Assembly: GCF_000002235.5 (NCBI RefSeq)
Contig: NW_022145594.1
Coordinates: 22,375,890-22,439,889 of the forward strand
Length of the DNA stretch: 64,000 bases
DNA from: Strongylocentrotus purpuratus
Taxonomy: Eukaryota > Echinodermata > Echinoidea > Camarodonta > Strongylocentrotidae
Direction: 5' to 3'
Positions within the stretch are counted from its first letter, which is position 1; each line of letters starts with the position of its first letter. Shown here piece by piece: positions 13,501 through 26,500 of the stretch. Under the pieces are notes generated by a model. It made no database searches and was not told where the DNA came from. It saw only the letters and a program-made list of their open reading frames with translations. The position numbers were made by a program, and so were the translations under genes.

Positions 13501-16500
13501 ACTGTACGCCAAGCCTACGCAACAATACGCTACCCTACGCCAGTCAGACGAAGCATTAAAAACGTATGGTATAAAGAATTTTTTTAGGACCTGGATGTAA
13601 ACTTGGCAGATATTGATCATTGATCATTCTTGCTTGTTGTTCTGTTTGTACTACTACAACGTATTTCAGACTGACATTTTTTGTTTTGTTATGATTTATT
13701 CAATTTGTGATAATTGACATCTCAGGCTGTTGATATAATAAACAGAGATAAGATTCATAAACTGATGCCTCATGCGAAAATTTTATTATGTTTTGTGGAA
13801 ATCTGTATGTATTTGTGTCGGTTTGTTTGCTTGTGTGTACGTTTGTGGTCCTGTTTGTATGTTTGTAATATAATGTGTTTAATTGAAATGAGCAAAGAAA
13901 TAATTTTTTCTCACTCTGTTAGTGAGACTGAGTGAGTGTGTATGTCAGAAGTATTTCTTTAATTTTAATAAATGACTAACATTTATATCATTACATTGTC
14001 ACACACAAATACGCTACGGACCAAGGACAACGGATATCGTCTTCAAACTTTCAGGAAACTGTTATGGAATGATATTTTACAAATGAGTGAAAAAAGAGAT
14101 ATGGTCAACAAATATCAGACTGCTGTCCACATTTATTCACAAATCAAAATAAGTGCTCTCTTTTGTTGGCGTTTTGAGGTATCAAATCACATCACGTGAC
14201 CTTGCAATGTTAATCAAAAGAAAGTTCATATATTACCCTTTTGAATGATACATAGTACAATAATGTAGTACATCAACAAAAATGTCTGCATTTTTTGGAA
14301 AATGAAATCTTGAACAAATTAACATTACTGCAAAATAACCTCAGCAGTTGCTAATACCTACTAAAAAACTGAAAATTTAACGGTCAAAAACGTGTACCGA
14401 ATGCCACTTTTTACTAGTAAAACTTATTGCAGGTTTATAAATGTTATTTTCTGCACTCACTATTTTACGCAAGCGTTTCAGCCCTATTTCACGCATGCAA
14501 AAGAGACCCACTGCCCCTTGGATGTCACAGTTTGTCAGAATGTTATTATCATACTAAGATCAAGTTATGTTCACATGTAATAACATGTACAATTCTTTGT
14601 ACACTGCCGGTTTATTTATACAATAAATTGAACTGTTTTTTAACATATTTTTTTTATTATATATGTTTATAAAGCGCCAATGGCTATACTCGCGGCTCCT
14701 ACGAGCGTCTATTGCATTTTTACATGGCATTTTCTCCCACAGTAAGCAACCGTACGCAACCGTAAGCAACCCTACGCCAGGCCTACGCAACCGTAAGCAA
14801 CCCTACGCCAGGCCTACGCAACCGTACGTAACCCTACGCCAATTGCCTACGCCGAAGGTACGCGGTGCCTACGCACAGGGTACGTAACTATACGCCGATC
14901 GTACGCAAGCCTACGCATAACCTACGCAGGGACTACGCCGAAGCATCAATTTATTCATGAGTACGCAGCTTAACTTCGGCGTAGTCGGTACGAAACACTA
15001 CGCAACTCTACGCAGATCCGGTGTGAAAGGGGCTTTAGACATTGTTAATGTTCTGATCATTATAAAAGACAATCTATGAAAAAACATCTCTATTAAATTT
15101 ATATGTGTGCTTACATATCATATCAAGCATGAGTGGGTAATTAACTACTTTTGAGTGTGTTTTGAAGTATAACTTTTTGGTGAGTTGGTAAAGATGTAAC
15201 ATGGCATTACCTTGAAAAATAAAATCTCCAATGATCTGAGGATGGTCCATATTGAATTGTAAGTAATCGATCAAATAATCAAAATGAAAAAGAGATCCGT
15301 CAGTTAAACCAATCAATCAATTCATCGATCACTCAAAAGCACACATGAGTTTAAATTTGAAAGTCAATGTAAGCTTATTCTGAAAATGCAATTTTTTTAA
15401 TTTAATTACCACTACTGTTTGCCTCAAAAATGAAACAATTCAATTTGTTTTGGTCCGACTGAGACTCCACCCAAGTGTAAACGTGTGCTTGGCATTGGTA
15501 GAGTAATAACAAATTGCAGTGCCTGCATGAAGAGCTATATCAATACCGATGTGCCTAAATAAGACGATATCATTGTAAATAGTCTATGTCATAACAATAA
15601 CGATGAATGGAACAGCAAAATATCATATCGGATAGTATGTTTTCATTTGATATTAGAGACCCCATGTGTCCACGGGTATAATAATGTTTTTGGAGATAAT
15701 TTTTTAACTTTAAATTGTTCATGAGATGGACTAAGGCTAAAATTGTAAAGCGCATTGTAATATCGCGTTATGTATATATCATCATTAACCCATAACTTAC
15801 TTCAGACCTTTGAGAAAATTGATTGTCAATCACACATATGGGAAAGAGAACTTGCTTCCGATAGGGTTTGGATCCTATTAGGTCCATCAGTTCTTGAACT
15901 TTGGAATCCAACTGCGTATAAATCAAATATATGGTTAATATTTCCCTACATTTGATTGTTACTAGGAACCCCCCCCCCCCTCTCTCCCTCCCCCTTTTAC
16001 TTCTGGATCTTTCGTGCATTATATTCTTCGAGATAAAGGTAATTGATAACATGCGTCAAGAATAACTAATTAAATTAACTCATAATAATTAATTGAAAAT
16101 AATAATGACAAACAAATAATTTGATATAAATAACGACGTTCGCATATCAATAATACCAGTATGTTACCCTGGACAAAAATAATGTCCATTAACCCAGTCC
16201 AACTAATAAAATAAACAGCCTCCTTTTATCTTTTTCTCTAAAATCTGTGTAAGGCGATTTTATGAATGCAAATGCTATTCTTGTAAAATAATGATATAAC
16301 ACATTCATAGCTTCCTTTTTAAAAGTTACCTTACCTTCTTCTTGCTAATTTGCGTGCTCTCACCACCCGAAAACGTCCCTATTATCAAGACCTTAGGTTC
16401 ATATGTCGAGTCTAGGTGAGAATCTGGTACTGCATGGGTATAGACTGACATCAACCAGAAATTCACCAAGTCCAGAATGGTACGGTGCGTTCTTACAGCC

Positions 16501-17531
16501 GACCCTTTCAACTGAAATATCAGATAAAAAGTGAAATTGTAATCGTCAATTGCGGTATTGTGTCAATTTGATCTGCTTAGATTATATTTAACATGAACAC
16601 AGCTCCTCAAAATAAAATTAAAATATTTACTGTGTTCATTCAATCCAGCATTTTAAGCCAGTGTTTTACATTTAGGCTGAAAGGAAGACATATTCAGATT
16701 CATGACACATGCCATCCCCAGCAAATTCTAGAGGGCGTTCAAACACAAAACATGTACATTAAATCCGAAGTAAGGCTAGTGAGTAGTGACTTATGATTAA
16801 AAGAACGATTACTGTATATATCATAATAAAATTAATATATATAATATATCATCTTGTCAATGTTATCAGTATTGTACAAGCAAACATTTTTCATAAATGC
16901 TGTGGTACATACAACAGAATACAGGGCTCAAACCCAAATCAGAATACAATATTTTAACAACTGAAATAATCAACAGTTGGATAATTTAACATAATTTAGC
17001 TAGGTAATGCAAATCGTATACTTCTGATCAATATAATATACATTATGTTGAAGAATTGTCTGACTATATTTTTTTTCTTCATTTTTTAGCACTGAAGTTG
17101 TGGTACATGATTCTGGGATATTCCTGTGATGATGATTTTGAATAAACACCAATGAAAGAATGAATATCTGCTTGATGGATTTCATCAATAACTCCGGTCT
17201 TTTCAGCATTTTGAAAAAAAGAAATTTTAAAAAATGGGAATATGAAAATATTTTTGTTTTCCTTCAGAATATAGGGGGTAGAGAAAAAGAAAAAGATAAT
17301 CCGTACCGCCTCTGTATAGTTAAGCGCGCTGAATATAGTTTATGTTCTTAAAGATAAACTTTATTACTGGTAATGCGTTTGCATTGTGAAAGAAAAGGTG
17401 TGGACAGGATCAGAAACAGTTGATCATGTAGCATGTAAGTATTGGTGTGCACTGCAAGGTTCTGGAGTCACCAAAATCATTATAAATTTGACCGAGTCTT
17501 GGTAAAGTAACAAGCACTATACACAGAGAGC

Positions 17532-17575
<44 letters not shown>

Positions 17576-20500
17576 GGACAACACACATGGTGTCGGGGCT
17601 AGTACTACCTTGATTTCCTTGTCTCTCTATGCTCATTACTCAGCCAGTATACATGTTCTTCCGAAATTGTTTGGCACATGTCATTTATTTGTAATCTTGA
17701 ACATTCAGTGTAAGTTTCGTTTGATTCTGTGAGAATTAATATCCCTTTTTTACCAGAACTGGAGTTTATCTTTAAGTATCCCGCGCGCGCGGTATATTGC
17801 GCGTGCATAAGACGTGTACCGCGCTCGTCAAATGCAAGCGCAAGAGAGGAATTGCCCAGGCATAATATGATTATACGTTTGCGAAAGCTTTTTCTAGACT
17901 CCTCTCTTGATGGTTGCTACTGACTTCCATTGATTTTTTTCAAAGTTCATGATCGTTCAAGAATAAATAATTGGGGGAATCCCTCTGCATGCTCCTCACT
18001 TTGAAATTGTTATTTTTCAAAATGCCGCGAGCAAGTTCGTGATCGTGCAGTTATTCCTAGAGGATTATGTTATATTTTGATCTTAATTAAGGGTATTTTC
18101 TTTTATCTATTTGTTCACAGATCATTGTTGAAGTCTACTGACCGACTGACACAAATAGCCAGATCTTAATTATGATCACGGTGACTATCAACCATGCCTG
18201 TCGTCGCTTGCCCCATCCATGGGTGTGAGTACACTACCCCGGACCTTCATACCGCCAGCGTAGCTGCCTTAATCACTGCCCACAGCGCTTTCCACAGCGC
18301 TTGACCTGCCGCCAAGGTGGGGAAGGTTAAACGCCCTACAGTTGCTGCGGCTGGCTCAAGTGACAAACGGGCATACTTTTTGTCTCAATTGACTGATTAT
18401 GTCGCGGCCACAAAGTTCACCGGCAAGGACAAGGTTATCCAGCTGCCCGAAGCTGCGACGAGCCACTACGTAAACACCTCTCAAGATCAGCTGGTGGGAG
18501 TCTGACCGGCAAACCCGTGGGCGATGATCTGGCAGCCATCAAAAAGATGGCAATCCGTTAAGAGAACTCTATGATGGCCCGTGTAGCACATAACATGCGC
18601 AATGACCGAGATGAAACAGTCCGCAGTTATGGGCCCGCCTACGTGGCCAGGTAGACATCTGCAAGCTCCTCATCCAAAGCCCCGGCTGTGACGCCGACCT
18701 TAACTACGCGGCTAGCAGCACCTACAGGAAAGCCAAGCAGACAACTATTAAGGAGAGGACACGGGAAGATTGCCCCGGCCAGCATCCGTGAAACTCGCTG
18801 TCCAGCATATGGCCACAGGTGCACACATTGTGATAGGCCGAATCGCATGGAGAGCGTATGCCGCAGTAAGGACAAACGTTTGTCACCCGGTGCCCCAAGT
18901 GATAACAAAGGTCCTGTCTTTGATGCAGACACGGAGCAGACTATGGCAGACACAGGGTGCCAGAGCTGCCTAGCTGGTATTAATGTCATCCACCGCTTGG
19001 GTTTTGCCATTCGGATCTCCTACCAGTCGACATGAAGATACGCACCGCTACAAAAGGCGGCATCCGGATCCTTCAGGCCGCCATCATCCGTTTCTCTGCC
19101 AGAGGCGAGCGAGGACAGGTTATTGAAACTTGGCAAATGACATACGTCACGGACAGCTCTGATAAGCTCTTCCTCAGCAAGGAGGCATGCATGAACCCTA
19201 GGGATCATCCCTAATACCTTCCCTAAGTTGGGTACGGCTCAGCCGGCTTACCAGGTAGGGACGCAAGCAGCCCTCCAAGACGGCTCGGGAGGAACTTGTA
19301 TCTGCTCCAGGCGTGAACGGCCTCCCCCACCTCCGACAAAGCTGCCATTCCTGACACTGATGACAATCGTATGAAGCTGCAACAGCACCTCCTCAAGTAC
19401 TACCATTCGAGCAAATTCAACACTTGTGAACATCAAGTCTTGACCCTCATGGCCAGCCCTCCCTTGAAACTGATGGTCGACCGCGATGCCGAGCCAGTTG
19501 CGCATCACACACCAGTACCCGTTCCACTCCACTGGCGGGATGCTGTGAAAGCAGGATTGGATCATGACGTGCAGTTGGGTGTTCTGGAACCGGTCCCTAT
19601 TTGTGAGCATGTTACCTTGTGTCATTGGATGGAAATTTCGTAAAGAAGAAAGGCAAACCGAGACGAACTGTCGATTTATAGGCACTCAACGCCCACGCTA
19701 CACACGGGACACACCACTCACCATCACCATTCCACCAGGCTCGGTCGGTCCCACACAATAAGCAGAAAACTGTCTTTGATGCACGGAATGGTTACCATGG
19801 CGTGTCACTCTGCAGAGAGGACCGTCACCTGACCACCTTCATTACCCCCTAGGGCAAATACCGCTACAAGACGGCCCCTTAAGGATACATTGCCTCCGGT
19901 GATGGATATACCAGACGTTATGATGAGATCGTGTCGGACATTCACAACAAAACCGAATGTGTGGATGACGCTCTGCAATGGACAGACACATTGGCGGGTA
20001 GCTACTTCCAAGCTGTAGAGTGGCTGGATGTCTGCGGTCGAAATGGTGTTACCATCAACCCTGGCAAGTTCGTGTTATGCCCAGATGTTGTCGAGTTTGC
20101 TGGATTTGAGATCACCCCCGACAGTGTCCGTCCATGCAAGAAATACTTACATGCCATCCTGGACTTCCCTACACCAAAGAACATCGCCGACGTGCGCTCT
20201 TGGTTTGGACTTGGCCAATCAAGTGTCGTATGCCTTCATCATGAAGCCTTTGATTAATTCAAAGCCATTATCGCCAATGAAATCGAGGAGGGTGTGAGAA
20301 TCTTTGACCCGAGCAAGCCCACGGGGTGGCAAATCACGCTTGTAGGCAGCAGGTTCACGCACGCCGCTGAATCACGCTATGCTCCGATCGAAGGTGAGGC
20401 CCTCGCCGTGGCTGATGCCCTAGACAAGGCTAGATACTTCGTACTTGGATGTGAGGACTTCAGCCTTGCTGTCGACCACAAGCCCTTCTGAAGATCCTCA

Positions 20501-23500
20501 CTGACCGCTCCCTAGCAGACATCCCCAACCCTCGTCTGAGGAACCCTGCGATACAGGTCCATGTCCCAGGTGTCCGGCACCGTGCAACGGACTGCCTCTC
20601 ACGTTACCCGACTGGTGCACCTCTGAAGCTACACCTGCCTGGCGATTTGGGCATCTTTTCTCCAAACCCCTGAGAGCCATGTTGCTGAGTAAATCTTATT
20701 TCAAATTTAGTCAGCGATAGTTGTCATTGTTCGCTGGTTGGCAAACAACTGCCAAGGCTTAAGAACGGAATAAAAACTACTTACTTGCTTTTGAGCATTT
20801 TCAGCATCTTCTTCGCGCGGTGCTCTTTCACTCAGCTCAAGGTTTAGCGGGATAACAAGAATGTAAAGAGCCCGCCACGACAGAAAAAGCTGTAAAGAAA
20901 ATGTATAGAGAGAATAGTTCAAAATGCTTGACCATTGATATATTGATATATACATGTATCAAAATGTGTACATTACCGTGATAGAGGATTATACAACTTG
21001 AATTATTTGTATAATATGTCTATACAAAATAAAAGAATAATGGTTGCATACGTTCAAAGTTTTACATTGCTTCCTTCCATTTATGAAATTTTCGCAAACT
21101 TTAAAGTTGAAAAACTGCCTCTGAATCGAAAACTTACAGCTCTATTACCACATAAATTTAAATTAAATGTATTCATTAATGCACTTGTATTTTGCAGTAT
21201 CATAACCTTCAGAAGACACATGGACGAAAATATGTTACATCATTACTCTGTCAACAGAGTTTTTTATTTTGTGTTAAAGGTAATACAAATTGTTGGTATT
21301 AAGGAGTCATGAATTTGGAAGCATACGCAAGTTTAGAATATTGAATGATCGTTGCCGCGGTCGAAATCGAGTCTAAAGTGATGAAATTGTATATAATAAA
21401 CTCTTTATGTTGTATATAGTGCCCTCTCAAGACTGATATTACTTCACCTTTAAAACAATGTTTCTTGTAGACAATCGACCAATTCCCGTTCTCGTGGTCA
21501 CAACTACCATGGAATGGCCTTAGGTGGTATTTGAAATTTACCGGGACCACCGGTAAATTTTGGATTATTCAATTTCTCGAAAACAGAAGTATTCTAGGCG
21601 CTACATTTTTTAGTGGATATAAAACATCCACAGGGGCATCCAAATTATCAAAATTTTCAAAATGTCCCAAAACTTTGCATTACCTTTAAGTCTCTATTGA
21701 AATCTCTTCCGTCGCAGAACACCACATCCCTCCCCCATCTCTCTCTCTCTCTATATATATATATTAGGCCTCTGGACTTACTGGATGTGTGATGTAGTAA
21801 ATTTCCTGTCCTCCAAAGTCCCACATGCTGTAGGTTATACCAAGTTCCGATGACTTCACGTTTGTGATCTCTTCATGAGTAATAGCTTTCGAAATAATAG
21901 CAATTTTTTCGTTTCCACTTGTAGACAAAACCTTTACGCTTCCATCAGCACCTCCAGTCACAAGTTGATTGGTTTCTCCCTGATTTAACGTAGCAAGAAC
22001 AATGTAAGTGTTGTTATTGAAACGATGCATTGTACAGATACGTAGAACTGATCATTAGATAATGAAAAATGTACTTTTTCATGTCGTAAAGCATTAATCA
22101 CAATTGTTTAATATATTTTTTTTTTATCTTTTTGTTATATGAAACACGTATTATGAAATAGGAATAGGTGTGTAATTATGTTAAAATATCAGCAATAGTC
22201 TAAGCAACTATGATTATAAAATACACCGATGTTTACAAGATTCTTCAGAAGAGCAATACCAGACTGTTATGAATAATTTGGTAAAAGTCTTAGCGTCAGA
22301 TACGCAAGAGTCCTATTTACTTTTATTGCTGAAACTGTGTTGATGTACCTTATGTTGTTTTCTTCTTTAATGTATATCACCGAAGTCTTATCTTCTGTTC
22401 AAGAAATTGTTCAGAAATGCTGAATACAACTATTGTTGATACTGTTACTGATCAAGGGTTTTTCTCAGTTAAGAAGCGGCAAAATTTGCCGCCGTTATTC
22501 ATGATGACGTAACATGTAATATGCTTCATATTTTTGTATTTTTTAACAAAGAACTCATTAACATTGCAGATCATTTATTTTGTGCAGCGATTTCCAGTAC
22601 CATATCTGAACTTAAATAAAGGAAGCCTCACCCCAAGAAATAAAATTTAGTTATTCTGAGAGATTTGTTGTATTATTGCCCATCGATATAAAAAAGTATA
22701 CAACATATTCTTTATAGCGCAATGTAAATATTTTCGGCACGACATGGGCATCGTCCTTTTCTTGAGAACGTCATAATGAGATTCGTCATGTTATCAAGAA
22801 ATGGCTATCCCTATGTCATACTAAAAGGCGTTAAATCGTGCCAAGAATATCTTGTATTTATCTCATTTATATTTTCGTCACGAATATTTTACATCACTAG
22901 GCAGGAATACATCATATTTTTCAATATACTTAAATCATTTTAGGGAGGTGAGGTCTTCATGTAAGTCAATAGCAAGGACGTTAAATAATTGGAGAAGTCA
23001 TAGAAGTCAAGACTATTATGTTTCTCCTATAATTACAAATTTATCAAATTTAAATTATTCATTGTGTGGAAATTCCAGTACAGAATCTACCACGATAATA
23101 TTGTCACTATCAGAAACAGATACTGATCATACTGGAAATATTGCTGCGAAACAGTTCAAGGAATGGCGATCAAGTCAGATTACTCTTAGTTCGTTTTAAC
23201 CGGGAAATATCATTAAATACATAGTGCTCTTAGTCTTACCGATCTGTTGCTCCGAGAGTCACGGTCCAATGCAATACTTTGTACCAGGTCATCTTTGGCT
23301 ACAAACATTAAACATCAACATTTACCTTACATTAATGACCAAGCCTAACAATTTTGCTAACAAATATAAATTGCGAATTTCAAAATGCAGTTGAAAATAA
23401 AATGAATTTGCTACTTTACACAATGTTATTTGTATTGAGGAGGTATTTCTTAAAGTAGACATTCATTAAAATCGCCAAATTGGCCAATAATTTATTACAA

Positions 23501-26500
23501 GTATGATTTGTAGGTCAACTGTTTTCTAGAAGATAACAAGACTAACACAAATAAAACCATCTCTCAGGATCGGGGTTATATGAGCAATTCATCAAAAAGA
23601 AAATTAGCGATGGTTTGATGACGTCACGTCAGGGACCGATCGTAAGTAAACAGGCGACGTCCTACAACTAATAAACATATGTTCATTGCAATTATTTCTC
23701 AATAAAGATAACCTGATTAATTTCAAAGATCAACATACTTTACACCATTATAAAAGGGAAGTGATGCTGATGCTGAAAATCATAATTATTTGCTTAGAAA
23801 CACTCAGGGCAAGGATAAATGATCGATTAACAAAACATTGAAATGTCAGCCCACTTTAATGTTCGGCGGGCTAAAATGGATGGTGTCCGTTTCCTATTAA
23901 AACGCTGCAAATGCGTTAAAGTATATATTCATTGATTTTAAAAACGAACTTTATTATTATTATTGCAAAGTTGAAACTTTGATTCGACAAGGTTATCAAA
24001 ATTCAATGCTTGGAAACATTCGAAGTAATGATTATCATAAATTACAAAACGCTTAAATAAAGCCATAGCACCGGCATAGCACCTGAAGAGCTCTCCGAAC
24101 GCCGCTGAGATGTGTAAGATCACAGTATGGACATGATTTACTCAAGCAGACGATGCCCCATGACATCTCACACATTTTCAGTGCCTGTATTTTCATCTTT
24201 TCTTGAGTTCTTTCTCTTACTTTACTACTGTCAGGCTAAATTTATCATCTATTGCCTCACTCTAAACCCCGCGCATGGTTTTGTTTTGCTGACAAATGCA
24301 GCGATACAAAAATAAAGGAATCTGTCGCTTGTAAACAAAATAAGACGCCATTGTATTTTCAGGTGCACCCACCGCGGTATGTTCGGCGTTTCAAGAGGGA
24401 ACAATTGCCGTCCTTAATATCATTCCGGGGGGTTTTCCATTTGAAAGTCTGGTTTCTTTGATTGTTAATTAACGTCATTAAAACATCGTTATTTTTCCGG
24501 CGAATCTCTCGTATATCCTAGCAGCTATGGAGGTGGTTGTATTTGTATTTTTTTTATTTTTTATAAATCACCCGATATGTAGTTGACCTAAAACTTGTAC
24601 GATGGCCATCTGTTAGCTTACCAGTTTCTAGTGATACATTAGTTGACATATTTGTGATTTCACCTTTAATGTAGATAGCTGATTGTAAAATGGCGTCTTT
24701 TTAACAAGCCATAGTGAAGCTACAACTGATATCTTTACAGTTTTCATATCGCTGCAATCATACAAATAAAATCATTATTTTGTATCAATAAATCTCTACA
24801 GCTCTATAATATTAGACTCGCAGTTTTCCCCCATTATAATCTTTGTATACCGAAGTAGTAGATCCAGAGGGGTGAAAGGGAGCATGGGCGAGTTCTCAGG
24901 CCCTAATTTTTCCATTGCACCGAAGGCGTGGCTGGCTTGCTTAATTATTAATGTTTACCGCATATCTAAGGCATTGGGAACCATAATCATGTATAGGTCG
25001 AGTGCCATATCGCATCGAATTGTATGCAGATTACATAAACGTCGTCACAAGGTTATAACAACGGCGTGGCGATCAAGGGTCAGATCACATCAGCTTGCTC
25101 TCTTTAAAAATTTAGAAATAAAAGAAGAAATACATTTGTGTATTAAAGACACGTTATTGCTTAAAGGCCCGGTCACACAGAGGGACGCATGGGGAACGCA
25201 CGGCCAGCGCATTGGAAATTTGCAATTTTGGCCAGTGCGTTGTCGTGCGCCCAACTTTTGTCGAAGCTACAGCGAGCTGACACCAAATGCATAGCATGTT
25301 GCTAACGCGCTGAGCGCATACAGGGCGCATACAGTGCGCATACAGACCGTACACAGAGCGCACATGATAACAACTTCCACGAATGCACAACGTGTTGCTA
25401 GCGCGCTTGACGAATGGTCCACGCATGCACCGCGTTCTCAACAGAGGTGGTCACACAAAGACGACGCGCGGCCCGCGCATTGGAAATCGTAAAAGGCCGT
25501 GTGCCTAACTTTTGTCATGATTTTGGATGCAAAATGCACAACGTGTAGCTAGCGCGCTGTGCGTTTACAGTGCTTGTGCTCTGCGTATGTCTGGCGCTGG
25601 TTTAGCGCGCTCCACGCATGTCTGGCGTGCCTTTAATTGGCTTGTACATTCATGCGTCAAGCTCCGCGCACACTTTTGAGCATGCTCAAAAAATCCCGAC
25701 GCACACAGCGAATGACGACGAATGCAAAGCGTGGGTCCAGCGCGCTCGACGAACGAGTAACGAATGATGACGCACGCCTAGCAAACGACAAAGCACTGGC
25801 CCAAATTGCAAATTTCCGATGCGCTAGCCGTGCGTCCCCCATGCGTCCCCTCTGTGTGACCGGGTCTTAAGACAACTGTGCCTTTACTAATCTGCCCCGA
25901 TTTAAATAATACTGTAAACAAACCATCCAGGATATGGAACAGGTGTTTCCGTTATTATATGTGAATCTAACGGCCGAAGAAATAGCGATTAGAAATGCAT
26001 CGCGTACATGTTTCTCTAAACCCTGGAGCCGCCAGCGCCCCCATTCAAATACAATCAATGTTATAATATTTGCTTATACAAGGTGCAAATCCTGCTAGAG
26101 ATCCATCCAAATTGTATCCGCTGGAGTCATATTACCTGTTTTAGTGTCATTAACTACTATCCAGCTGCTAACTTTGTTATTGGTAACAACGTTCTGTTCG
26201 GCTCCTTTAGTACTTTTTTCATGTGGATTAAACCTGTAATGAAAACAAAAAGTATTCTCCAAAAAACATTTCTAAACAAAAACGTTAAATCCTATTAGTC
26301 AATCATCCCAATATTTTCCGAAAAGGTCAACGTTGTGGTTTGCACTGTGCCCAAAGCTTTAGTACATAAACCCTCATCTGGTGCCAATAAATGATCTTAT
26401 ACTGGTGATCCGTTTTTTTTTTTTTTTTTTTTTTTTGGCTCCTCCGATTTATATTTTTTCTCACCATTTTGTCGGGGTTTTGATTTTTGACTTATTTTTG

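Noticed and set aside
13325-13620. Arg-rich and Tyr/Ala-rich frames near the palindrome centre
   Set aside because: They translate gcgtag subrepeats and occur in mirror copies in the foldback arms.
11441-15037. CRISPR-like array
   Set aside because: The gcgtag words are contiguous subrepeats of a eukaryotic foldback element, with no regular unique spacers.
15074-15316. 80-codon minus-strand frame as a COR exon
   Set aside because: No acceptor/donor pair in phase and no COR motif; the 15801 exon joins well to 8823 without it.
17605-17808. Additional ROCO exon
   Set aside because: It would break the phase-0 join between the 20785 and 16335 exons and fits no Roc element.
21764-22030. WD40 repeat (TGGADGSVKV)
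   Set aside because: The same exon continues into YSMWDFGGQE, and its neighbours are Roc and COR exons, so the resemblance is local.
22852-23199. 115-codon plus-strand gene
   Set aside because: No domain, no splice context, AT-rich and opposite to a host gene intron.
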